Below, piece after piece: positions 23,201 to 35,200 of a DNA stretch of 64,000 bases (its first letter is position 1; each line of letters starts with the position of its first letter). The position numbers and the translations under genes were made by a program. The stretch comes from Chrysogorgia sp. JL179-B06 (taxonomy: Eukaryota; Cnidaria; Anthozoa; Scleralcyonacea; Chrysogorgiidae): assembly GCA_035772405.1 (NCBI GenBank), contig JAYKKM010000224.1, positions 2,714,001-2,778,000 of the forward strand, in the 5' to 3' direction. A model generated the notes under the pieces. It was not told where the DNA came from. It was given only the letters and a program-made list of their open reading frames with translations, and ran no database searches.

Positions 23201-26200
23201 GACCATCTTCCTAAAACTTTTATCAAATGATCTTGAACCCCTTGTCCTGCTGCAGTGGTTGCTGCTCCAATCCGAAAACTATGACCTGAGAATTGTCCCG
23301 GAACGCCTGCTGCTTGGAGTATCGATTGTATCGTAGTGGATAAGGCTTGACGAGTTAGTGGACTGCCATCCTGGTTGATAAACAGCGGGCCTGATGAGGG
23401 GCCCCTAAGATTAAGATATTTTATAATGGCTACAATTGGGCAGAGAGTTGACCTTCCCTTACCAATGTAAATATAGCAACCCTGCCGAAATGGATCTGTT
23501 TTTGAACTCTTCACATGTACTTTAATACTGCTAGGGGTCACCATAGAGTCCACCTGTATGTCCTGCACGGTGAGGTGATAGTTTGGATCAAATGGAGAGT
23601 TGACGGTGAACTCCCCTGCACGCAAGAAGCCAAAGAAGCCCAGGCAACACGCTGCCCATAGCATCACATGGTTAAAAACAGAGACATCCAGGGAGTGGTG
23701 AATAATGTGCATGAGTTCGCCTGTTATGGGACATCGTTTTACTTGCTTAGAGCCCTGGCAACGCTTTATGCCCCGAAGGAGCCGTTGTAGTTGAAGACAG
23801 TCCACTAATGGGTCTGGATGTCCTTCTTCAACATGGAGAGAGCGAACCCCCGACAGGTATACCTTTATTGACGTATGGTGTAAATTGTCGGCTAAATGTG
23901 AGCAGAAGCGCATAAGTGTTTCCTGACTGGCTGGTAAAATAGAACCATTGGGTTTGATCTGGTTGTCCTGAATACAGAAATCCATAAAACGGCGTTGTGC
24001 AGAGGAGTAAACACGACGAGTGGAGGATGCCAGACCCTGGGACATATAGAAACGACATTTGTCTGTTAAATCCCGACTAGATCCTTGAGCAGTGACTGAG
24101 GAACTACTGTTGCTAACTGGTCTGCATGGGGGGCCAGTTGCCGGAAGCGCTGAAATTGAAAACGTGAGAGGGAGTCAGCTACCGGATTCAGTTTACCTTT
24201 TACATGTGTTGCTGTGAATGTGAATGAATGTTGTGCTGCCATAAGAAGGAGATATCGAAGCAAGATCATCAAGTTGGGGTCTTTTGCTGTGCCAGATTGC
24301 AGTACATCCACTACAGATTTATTGTCCGATAGGAATTCCACTCTTCTAGACACCCAGTGATGACCCCACAGGTTTGCAGCTATAACAATCGGGAATAGCT
24401 CTTTATACGCAATGGAAAGGTCGAGTTGGGATACGGACCACGAACCTGTGAACCAATGAGACATAAAGATAGCCCCATAACCCAGAGTACCTGATGCATC
24501 GGAAGAAATTTGAAAATCTGGTAAGGGGGCCCATTGTGGAGACAATAAGAAGCTTAAGCCATTCCAGGATTTTAAGAATTCTAACCACCATGCAAGGTCC
24601 AAGTGGAATTCCCGATTAAGGCGGATTGGGTGGTCCTCCCGTCGAAATACAGTGAGCAGATTTATCATCCGACGAAGGAAAGTACGTCCCTGTGGAATAA
24701 CTTTACACGCATGCTGAAGATGACCAATGAGAGACTCCAGATCCTTCCTTGTGCAATGGCGCTTGTCTGACCAGATCACTAGGAGTGAGGCAAGTCTATC
24801 AAGCTTGTCCTTTGGTAAACGCGCTTGGAGCTTGATTGTGTCTAGCTCAATGCCCAGGACAACGATACATGTTGTTGGGCCTTCCAACTTGTCTGGGTGA
24901 AGGGGAATACCCCATTCATTGAAAAAGTGGATACAAGTGTCTAGATTATGCTGACAAGAACAAGGATACAACTTTCCACGCTCCAACAACTTTCTTGCAC
25001 CACGCTACACTGAACAATACTCACCGACGTCAAGCGGGCGTCCACTTGAGCCTGCATACCACGCTAGAGACCGCTGACCGCTAACCGCCAATTACGCTAT
25101 ACTGAACCGCTCTTGGTTGTTACTGCATATAACTAAGTTATGTGCAAGTTGCGCCCGCGATGAGTAATATTACCATAGAGATCATAAATAAAACTAGAGG
25201 GGGCATCCAATCTTCATTTCAGTAAATCCCGGGTAACCAATTGGACGCCGCCATCTTGGACAATTGGCGGCAAGATAGCACACCCGGATGTAAAAAATAC
25301 CTGGTGATTGTCGTGAGGTCAAAGGTCGCTCGTTGTTTTTCATGTCTTTTGACATATAGAAAACGAAAACCGTGTTGTTTTTTCGAGGTTTTTTGCAAGT
25401 TGAGTTGAAACTGCTCATGTGCTAATACACCTTTTTTCGGAAATCAAACCAGCCATGGTAAATTCATGCTCGTTTGTAGACTGCTCAAACGGCTCACGTC
25501 AGCTCACGCCAGCTCACGTCAGCCGACTGCTTTTATCTTTTTTCATGCCCCAGAAATCGCCAAAGAGCTAATAGGCCCTAATAAGCTTTTGAATGGTTTG
25601 TTTCCAATTTTTATTGTATAAAACAAATTAATTCCATTTTCCCGTTGTCTGTTCAGTTATAGACGTCAGACGTAATGTTAAAAACATTAAAATTCTTCTC
25701 CTACTTGTGGTCTAAGCAGAGGTCTGGGAACTGGTAATTGTACATCCGGGTGGGCTATTTTGCCGCCAACTGAGCAATGGCGGCGCCCAATTGGCTACCC
25801 GATTTTCCTCAAAGTGCCCCCTCTAGTTTTATTTATGATCTCTATGAATATTACAGCGAGCGAAGCAATTTCAAAAAGCAAAACAAAAGCCAAAAAATAT
25901 GGCTGCTCGTTTTTCAAAACTGTAATGTTTTCTTTTATTGATTGTTGAACAATTGTTGAACAGAACTTTCGAGCTTATGATACTTTCATGTTATTGTTGT
26001 GACGCTTGTTGTAATTTTTCGAGGTTCAAAAATAAAGTTTTTCATACATGAGTACTATATTTTTTCTCCTAAAATATATAATAAAACAATTATTGAATTC
26101 GGTTTTCGTGATATCCGGATTTATCAAGGTCTCGGTAAGTGTTATCAGTCTCAGCCTTCGGCTTCGACTGATAACACTTACCTCGACCTTGATAAATCCG

Positions 26201-29200
26201 GATATCACGAAAACCTCATCCAATAATTGTTAAATATTATATATACTGTATATATACTTTATGTTGTAAAACCCTGAAATGTGTCCCATAACTTTTCAAT
26301 CGCTTCAAGTGATATGTAGTCCTGTCAGCCTGAGGAGTTATCAGAGCAAGTTCAAAATCATTAGATATCTAACTAGTAGATTAGCCAATCAGTTTGTAAC
26401 CTATTTTTTATGAAGGATATATATGTTGTGTTTCAAAACTCCTTGTTATAATTGTTTTCTTCTTAGACACAATACACCTCAATTCCTGATCCCACAAAGG
26501 TTCAGTTCTTGATCAGAGCACTTCGTGTTTCACCAGCTGAAGAGGTAAAATTCTGATCGAATTAATAAAAAAATGTAGTACGGTATTGAATTGTTGTTTT
26601 AGATTTTTTAATGCATTCATAGTGTATACAGTAACTACTTTAGCCTACTTACTGCATGACATTGTATATATATAGTAAAATAACGAAAGACCAAAGTCTT
26701 TAAAATTTACCAAGTTTGACTTGTTTCTCCAAGAAATTTACTGCCACCATGGTAAACATATTCATTGACTGATAAACATATTCATTGGCTGATAAACACA
26801 TTATCTGTATCAGAACTTAATCAGTTTTTGAAGACATGTTTACAAACAAAAGTTGTTTACAAACGTTGTAAACATGTTTACAAAAAAATGTTGAGAAAAC
26901 AGTTGAATGCACTGTGAGCGAAGGTAAATTCCATAGCTTAATTGCTGTGTTTGTGTGGAGTAGATGATGTCACAGTGTGTATACATGTAACTGTTGGTGT
27001 GATTTTGCGGCTCTAAGAATTTAATGGCAGACTAATTTTTTTCATTCAAATGCCTTGTTTTAGAACAGATCTCGTGTGAACAAAACAAAAAATTAAATGT
27101 TTTTATTTTCATTTTTGTGTACTTTTTATGTGTGCTGATCTAATTATTGGATAGATTGGAGGCTATTGTTCATGTAAAGTCAAAAAGGAAATGACCCAGA
27201 GCCAATGTATGGTTTCCTGTGGATCCCATAGTTTCCCCATAGATTCCAGAGGAAGTAATGCTAGGAACCAATGTTGGTTTTTCTATGGGTACAGAATCCA
27301 ACCATATAAATCCAAGAGAAGTTCCATAGTTTCCTCATAGTTTTCAGAAAAATTACTCTACTATGGAAGTCAATGCAATTCCCATACTGTATGTAATCTG
27401 TACAATGTATATAATATGGGAATTATATGGATTATTGCCAATTTGCTACATGTTCCACATAGTTACAGTACATTACATACTGTACAATAGAGAGTAGAGC
27501 TGTGGCGGAGGCCGGAGCGCTGCCGGAGCTCCGGTGTTTTTTGTGCAGATAGGCTGTGGCTGGAAAATCAGAATGACAAAAAATATGACAATTTCGACGA
27601 AGCTTTGTTCACAAATAATGGCAACACATTGAATTTGCAGAATGTGCATATGATCTGAAGTCTTGTCTGTCGAGTTAAACCAATTTCAGCTACCGAAAAC
27701 AGCCAAATTAACAGAGACGGCAAAGTTAATACTCAGTTAAATTTAATTATAAGAAGTTTCAAAAACCCTTGGTGATTTACACTTGTATTTCGTTATTTGT
27801 ATTTTGTAGTAGCATAACTTATTCGGTTCTATAAAGTTTTCCTCATTTCTGGCATTCCTGCTGTAGTTGTAGCCATGCATTTGCTTGAGTTGAGTCGCTT
27901 GACAGTTTTACGGCTTTCACCGGGAGAAGACCCTGCGGACAAATTTGAGGTGAATAATATCCGGTTTTTATCCCGTTGGACTTTATCCCCAGCAAGCCAG
28001 AGCCGGATATCAGAACTGTAAAGCGGCCGGAGCCGGAGCTGAAAAACCGGAGTTTGCACACCTCTAATAGAGAGGCAACACATGGCCCTGGTGTGGAGAG
28101 TTGAAGCCCATACCAAAACCATATATATACCATACATGGGCCATATATGTGTAGTATAGGACATGGGGGTACCAGTGCAGTTGAAAAGTTCATACAATGT
28201 TTAAACGTTGATTATCCACCCCAGCAGATGCCAACCATGCGACATCTTTCTAGAACGACACTTCCAGAAAATGGTCAATCGTATAAAGAACGTTGGACTA
28301 CTCAGAACGTTGGATTACACCACAAACATCGATTTCTCCAAAATTTCTCTATTATTATATTAAGTGTTAGTCCATGTATTGTTTGTTGATGTATATACAC
28401 TTATATCAACCATTAGGTAGTCATTTACTGTGTCGTCTTGGTCTAAATTGTCAGACACTCTTTGTTGACCTTCACTGCCAGGTATACAATTTACCAACTC
28501 CTTGAATTGATTGATTACCTTCTTACTTTTGTAGTCAGTACTAAAGACTAGTTTACCTTTCCCAGGCTTTAAAATCAATTTCTGTGTCTCATATATTCCA
28601 TCTTTGCCCCTTGACTTGAATAATATCGATCCTGATTTGGTGACGAGAACTTTATTTACGATTTCCCTACTTATGGTGTCATTTCCCAGACTTTTTCCAT
28701 ATAATTTAGTTATCTTTACGTTGATTTTTCTCACTTTCTCGATTTGGTTTTTGCTGTAGCTATGTCTCTATTAAGTCTCGAGATGGTTTTCAACCGTGTC
28801 TCTATCTCACCTTGTTGTTCGAAAGCGAGTCGGCAACACTATAGGGACCTCATTAGTCCCTTTTATTGTCACCGTCTTACCATTGTTGCTATCGATAAAT
28901 GAAGTCTCTTTTCGCCCACTCTTCCTTCTATTCTCTTCATTCTACAGTTTAATTATTCTGTTGTGTAACTCCTTAAATCTATCACGTTCAACCCATTTCA
29001 TAGTGTCAAGGTCACCACGTTTATCACTAAGCTCGTCGTCTATTTGGTCGTCAGTGTACCCATTGAATTCGTCGAAGTCCTCCATTTCGTGGTCTTCGAA
29101 ACCCCCTTAAGCCATTATACAGTATAAACTAACCTATGTTCTGTATATCGCTTTCTGGTATGCATGAGTTATACTTGCTGTCACAACCCAACCATTTAAC

Positions 29201-32200
29201 CAACACCATTCGCTTCCCACTTACTTTCTTTCTTTTCAAAGTCTTCTCAACTCTGTACACATCAGACTTTTCCTTATTAACACATGACAATAATTGTTCA
29301 TAGAACTTCCAATGATCCCAGTGTGGTCCTCAATCTCGTACACATGCATTCGGGTCACCGCGAATAACCTTCACCACTTTGAACAGTTCATAGCTTTTTG
29401 TGAATATTCTTTTGTATTTGCTAAGTCTCACTACAGGTATGTCATTGATCTTAAACATTGGTAATGGAGTGTCTGCGAATTTATGAAACAGAGTGGTCGA
29501 TATACTTCGTTTTGACGATGCGACTTGTTGACGCCATTCGGCTTCGTTAAAATGCCATTGTAGTTTTCCACAAGCTGGTCCAAGACATCAATCCATTTGG
29601 GATACCGACAAAATCCCCACAGACAAAACCCCCACAAACAAAATCCCCCACAGACAAAATCCCCGCCGACAAAAAAACCCAAATTACCGAATTTAGACAT
29701 AAAAAAACATATTGCTATTTTTCAATTTTTTCATATTTTTCAATTATCAGATCAAGCTTTTAGCACAAGATAATTAGTATAGATAAAAAGTAGAAATACT
29801 GTTTAAATAAAGTAATAGTAAATATAAGTATTAAGAAAAAAATATTGTTCGTATGACTGATAAATTCGAATGTTGTGACCGACGCCGCGCAGCATCTGTT
29901 CCAAAGTCTTGCGTCGGACCGCTTTTGTGAGTCATCCAACCATTCTACTTTTGTTATGGACCGCGTTTGTGAGTCACCGCTCATTGAAATACTAACGGCG
30001 AGGAAAACGTGCTCTTTAAAAAAATCTTTCATCTTTTTCAGGGTTGAAATGTGTTTTTTTTTGTCTGAATTCGGTAATTTGGGGTTTTTGTCGCCGGGGA
30101 TTTTGTCGGCGGGGATTTTGCCGTCGGCGGGGTTTTTGTCATGGATTCGTGGCAGGCACACGGCGCGTTGCTGCAGGCTAAAGGCTGGCTGAGATATCGA
30201 GACAGGCGAAAGAAGAGAAGATGTGTGAGAGAAGACGTACAGCTGAGCAGCCAACATGGGCCATTGACTTTGGCTACGTCATTGGAAAACTTGGCATTGT
30301 CTTAGTTAACGCGTCGCTATACTACACATACACAAGAGGCAATGCATTGAAACAAGTCGAAACGAATCCAAGGGCAGCTCATGTCGTCATACCTGAAAGT
30401 GCGCCTGAGAAAACACCCGAAAGGAAACCTGAAAGCTTCGGCCGATTAGACACCTTTGATGAGTAAATGAAATATAATGTAATATATACACAACTGCAAC
30501 GGTTGATAGAAAGGAATTAATGAACGAACTATACGCACAGTGAAGCTCGCTGCGACGGTTGGCATTGGAACGTTGTTAGTCAAATGGCTGCAGTCCGAAA
30601 AGTGGTTACCGGCAGATCCATTCAAATCTATGTAGACCTATAAGACATGACAAGTGTTGTAGCTGTCGGACTATTAAATGCGATGGCCTTCGCAGGAGCT
30701 GGCTTTTTGTTCTCGAAGATTAACCACACAGGCTATGAAACTGAAATGGAGAGGCATAATCTGATAATCATGCGTTGGAGCAATTAGCGAAAGAAAAATA
30801 AATGTGGTATGAGAACCAGGTTGATGAGAAGGACAAGATCCAGCGGTTCGGAAGACAGACGCTGACGCGGATATCAGCGACACAAACCGCGCATTGTACC
30901 AGCTGAGAAGCGTACTGAGTATTACTATGACAATATAGAGTGTAGAGTGTTCACTGAGAAACCGGAGGCTTGCGGATCTGCGGAAATGAAGAAGTACCAA
31001 CTTTTGTTTGCTGGTGGTTACCTATAGTGCGTCGACTAATTTAAAAAGATTTTTGTGTAGCTATGGGTGTCACCTGTTAGACCAAAAGCCAGAGAAATTC
31101 AGGGTTAACTATTGCAAGACTTGTGAGTTCAACAAAGGTGGAATCAGGTGTGGTGGTTACTCATGCCCAAAGTGTGGTGAGACAGAATGGGGATACACTG
31201 AAAGCTATAGCGACCTAAGCGGTAGAGGTGTATAAAGAGGAAACTAGTTGATGTAGTTCGCTTTGAGCACATCGAACTGATAAGGGAAGACTTTATAAGA
31301 GTTGTCTGTCGTCAACGCATTAGAAAGCAGTGGGCTAATAAAGGGGAGAAATGTTAGTAGATACAGGTCATTATTAGGTTGTGTCACTGCAGGGGATCAA
31401 GGTGCTCATGAAAGACCTCAAAGAGGGGAGAACCAAGTAAAATTTCTACGATAATCTGTTTGGAGTGGTGTATCCAAAGCTGGTATGGTGCGACTCGGCC
31501 TGCCGACCAGTACTACAGTGAGTGGAAAACGCGCAAGACCTAGAGAATAATTTATGGTATAGTTATATAAGAGATGTCACTACTCGAGGAGACAACCATC
31601 GCTGTTGTCATAAACTCACTGACAAATAGACAAATCAAGGTTGGTGGACGGGTTTATAGACGTCTTGTTAGGAGTAGTGTGAATGTGTGATCGATGCGAG
31701 GGTAACCCACACTGTGGACAATCGTGAGGTCATCGGCGACACCCACAGCGGTTACTCAGTGAGACTCATATTAGACAGAGCGTTGAAGGGGTACACAAGG
31801 TCTTATGAGTTGGCGGTATCCAATAACACAGAGGTCCCCAGTCAACTCAACGGTACTAGGAAAACTGAAAGCTGTCGTCAAGGCCTACGTTTGTGTCTTG
31901 CAAAATATTCAACGAGAACTTGGTCGCTGTCTACAAGACAAAGGAAACTATAACACTAAACAGACGTATATTGGGATGTGCATACTATACATGAGTAGAT
32001 CTAAGTAAGACGCTTATGTACGACTTCCACTATAAGTATATACTAAGAAAGTACTCGCGGGTGACAAGTATAGGTTGAATTTCGCTGATACGGACAGTTG
32101 TATACCATCGAGACTGAGGACGTGTACTCTTACTTTTGGGCGGACAAGGAAAAATTCGGCAATAGTGACTACTCTGTGGAGTTTCCATTCTTCAAGGAGA

Positions 32201-35200
32201 ACAAGAAGGTGATTGGGAAAATGAAGGATGAGTGTGCGGGGGTTTCAATCATAGAATTCGTTGGGTTGCACAGTAAGATGTATAGTTATGTGAAGGATGA
32301 TGGTAAAAGTGGGAAGACCGCCAATGGTGTTAGAAAAAATGTCATCAAAGAAGTGATCAAGCATGAGAACTATAAAGAAGTGTTGCTCAACTTTGGTCTG
32401 CACACAATGAAAAGCATTCGAAGTATTAAGCATCAGCTTGAAGTTATGAAATAAATGAGGTGTCTCTGTCCTGCTTCGACGACAAACGTTATATTTTGGA
32501 TAATGGTATTGACTCCTATGCACATGGACATAAAAACATTTCACTTGGGGTGTGAGCGCCCACAACGAAAGCGACAGTGTCGGTTGTAGGGCGTCTCGCA
32601 TTTTCTTGAGTCTGGCGGGGTTTTGGCTGAGATTGATCAATATTTAGGGTGCAACTAGCTGCACTGGCATACCCAATCAGATTGTATGCGTGGGTCTAAG
32701 TCGTTTGTTGGGTTTGCTATCGCGGGTGGTGTCACAGCGTCCAAACATGTGTATAACCACTACTCTAAGAAGGTCGTTATTAAACGCGCCGAGAGTTCGA
32801 ACGATGATCGGCACACACAGAGTATTGAATAGAGAATATTGAGATTTTGAATAAAACCGACTAATATCGTGTTGTTGCTATTGGTTGGGTCTGGTGGTTG
32901 AAACGTAATGTGAAGCGAAATGTAAAGTGTTTTTTGAAGAAATCGATGTTGTGGCAAACTCGAGCTCTCTGGGGTCGTTTTCCTGAATAAACACATCGTG
33001 AAAGTACACATCTAGAAAATGTTGTGTTGTTGTGATAGGACACGTACAAACTCGAATAAAGGTGCTTCGTACTTTCCTTTAAATACAGCATACAAGCTCT
33101 TTATATCTTCCTTTGTGGTGGTAGGAAGAGAAGCATAATGCTTAAAAGCATCACCTGTTAAAAGGCGGGCGAATTGTTGGGCTTGTTCGGCATCCGTGGT
33201 CCAATAGCCATTCGATACGTAATATTTAAAGGCCGAGAAAGAGGACTAGACCGGGTTTTCAAGTAATCGGATTTGTTCCAGTCCGAGGCGAACTAGTCCG
33301 ATTTCGAGGCCTTTGAATGACTTCTCAAAATCAATTAGTGTAATCCCTAAGTGGATTATTAATGATAAATGTAATCCCTATTAGTTCTTGACGTCATATT
33401 CGCAGCACCGGACTGGAAATATTATTTCTTGTCCTTGGACTGGAAAAAATATTTCTAGTCCTCTGCCCAGTACTTTACTGGCATTTCTAGTGTCATCACG
33501 TGGTTCAATTTAGAAGATCTGATTGAATAATTTGCTCATGAATTATTAATGAGTTTGAGAAATTAATGTCACGATTCCAAAAACAACGGGAAATCTTCAA
33601 CTCCCGAAAAGGTTGCATCAACTTTACAAACTGGTAGCTTCCTAGGCTGAGCGACGCCATCGGCAGGCGGGTCCGACATAATTTCACTGCCACCAAATGT
33701 TATAGGACACGTACAAACTCGAATAAACCTTTTTATTTCACAAGACAAGACTTAACAACAACATCATCCTCTCGAGGTGCGCAGTCGACCTGCGCATCTT
33801 GGCACAGGAAACCCTATCGCTCACATTGTTGCTGTTTGCTGTCTGGTGGGCTTATGTATGGAATGTTTAACTGCGCCGGCATCCTATACTACGTTTATGT
33901 CCCATATAACCTGGTTTGGTTAGGGTTACTACTCATTATAGACAGCTAATATCAAACGCGATTTTAGTCAACATATAGCTGCCTTTTAACAATGTAGTTT
34001 CACTGATATATCTGTGTATAGTTTGGGCTTGGTATAAATTTGACAAGATCTCTTGATGCTAATAAAAATTGTACATTGTATTGGTATTCTTCATCCTTAT
34101 TTTACTGGGATCTGTTGTTCTAAGCCTGGATAAATTTGTTACCAAAACTATAGGGAAAGATACAGTATGATTATCTGAAAGATATATTTGTTATTTACCG
34201 GCTGGAGCAACCGGTTGGAGAAATATTTCCCGAGGGACGTTTTTGAGACGAAGGGAAATATTTCTCCATACGGAATCGGATCGCCCAAAACGGTAAATAA
34301 TTTATTTATTTATTTATATCCTTAATATCCTGGCATGTTTTTTTGATCGTCATCACTATTTCTAGTCAGTGGACAAAAAAGGAAAGTCTGCTTTTGCCTT
34401 CGTCATGAAAGGAAATTGAGAGTTAAGTATCTTTTCGGATAAAAAAAAACACTTATATGTCTTTCAATATGTTTAATCTCGTTTGAGCTCATTTTCAAAT
34501 ATTTTTAGAATATTTTACGGCTTACAAAACGCATTTAAAACTGAAATTATGTGGAGCGGTCCGTGCGAGCAGTCATACGTACGGGCTCATACGGAGCGCT
34601 TGTTAGCCAATCAGAAAGCAGGATTTGGTAGGATACGGACTGGAAAAAAATAAAGCAAGTTATCCACTAGATAGTGACTTATCCATGTAGGCTTTGTATA
34701 ACTGGATTCTGATTTTAATCTTACATTCATGTATGATATACTGAGATTTCTTAACAGATAAAGTCAATAAGACATCACGTGTAATGTAAATATTTTTCAG
34801 GTTCGTCAGATGTCAGCAGTATTGCTAAGAAGATTATACTCTTCAACCGTTGATCTGTATGAGACACTAAATCCTGATCTCCAACAGTCGTCCAAAATGG
34901 AACTATTAAAGGGCATACAAGAGGAACAATCTGTTAATGTTAAGTGGAAAATATGTGATGCTGTTGCTGAAATAGCACGTTGTTTACTAGGTACAGGTAC
35001 CGTTGTTGCTAACAACTACTGTAATACTGTATTCATAATGAAGGTTTGCCAGATGCAGGATTGATTTTTTTGGAAGTGCCGATAAAAATGGTTTTCAAAA
35101 AGATTAATTATTACTTTTATGAAAATTTATATTTAATCCTGTGAAGGGGCCAAAGGCCCTGAGGTGAAGGTGTTAATCCACTGACCATTACTCACAAATT

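Larger units (their letters stand above)
22388..25122 (-). mobile_element. Ngaro/PAT-like tyrosine-recombinase retrotransposon with split direct repeats, internally deleted
   Basis: Read on the minus strand the order is A1 (25122-24958), RT/RNase H remnant, tyrosine recombinase, B1 (22958-22825), A2 (22797-22633), B2 (22521-22388). A1/A2 are 165-bp and B1/B2 134-bp near-identical direct repeats. This A1-internal-B1-A2-B2 layout is the split direct repeat of the Ngaro/PAT branch of DIRS-order elements. Gag and the front of the reverse transcriptase are absent, so it is non-autonomous. It lies in IPO5 intron 1, antisense. Confidence 0.88.
28360..32660. mobile_element. Degraded Polinton/Maverick
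   Basis: Contains broken pieces of two Polinton hallmark genes: a chromodomain integrase on the minus strand (29112-29700) and a protein-primed family B DNA polymerase on the plus strand (about 31880-32555), with small ORFs between. Terminal repeats were not identified, so the limits are approximate. It lies in IPO5 intron 2 and looks dead. Confidence 0.75.

Noticed and set aside
27829..28197. 122- and 116-codon minus-strand frames
   Set aside because: They cross the right border and 8-bp duplication of the hAT element, so they cannot be a gene of either part.
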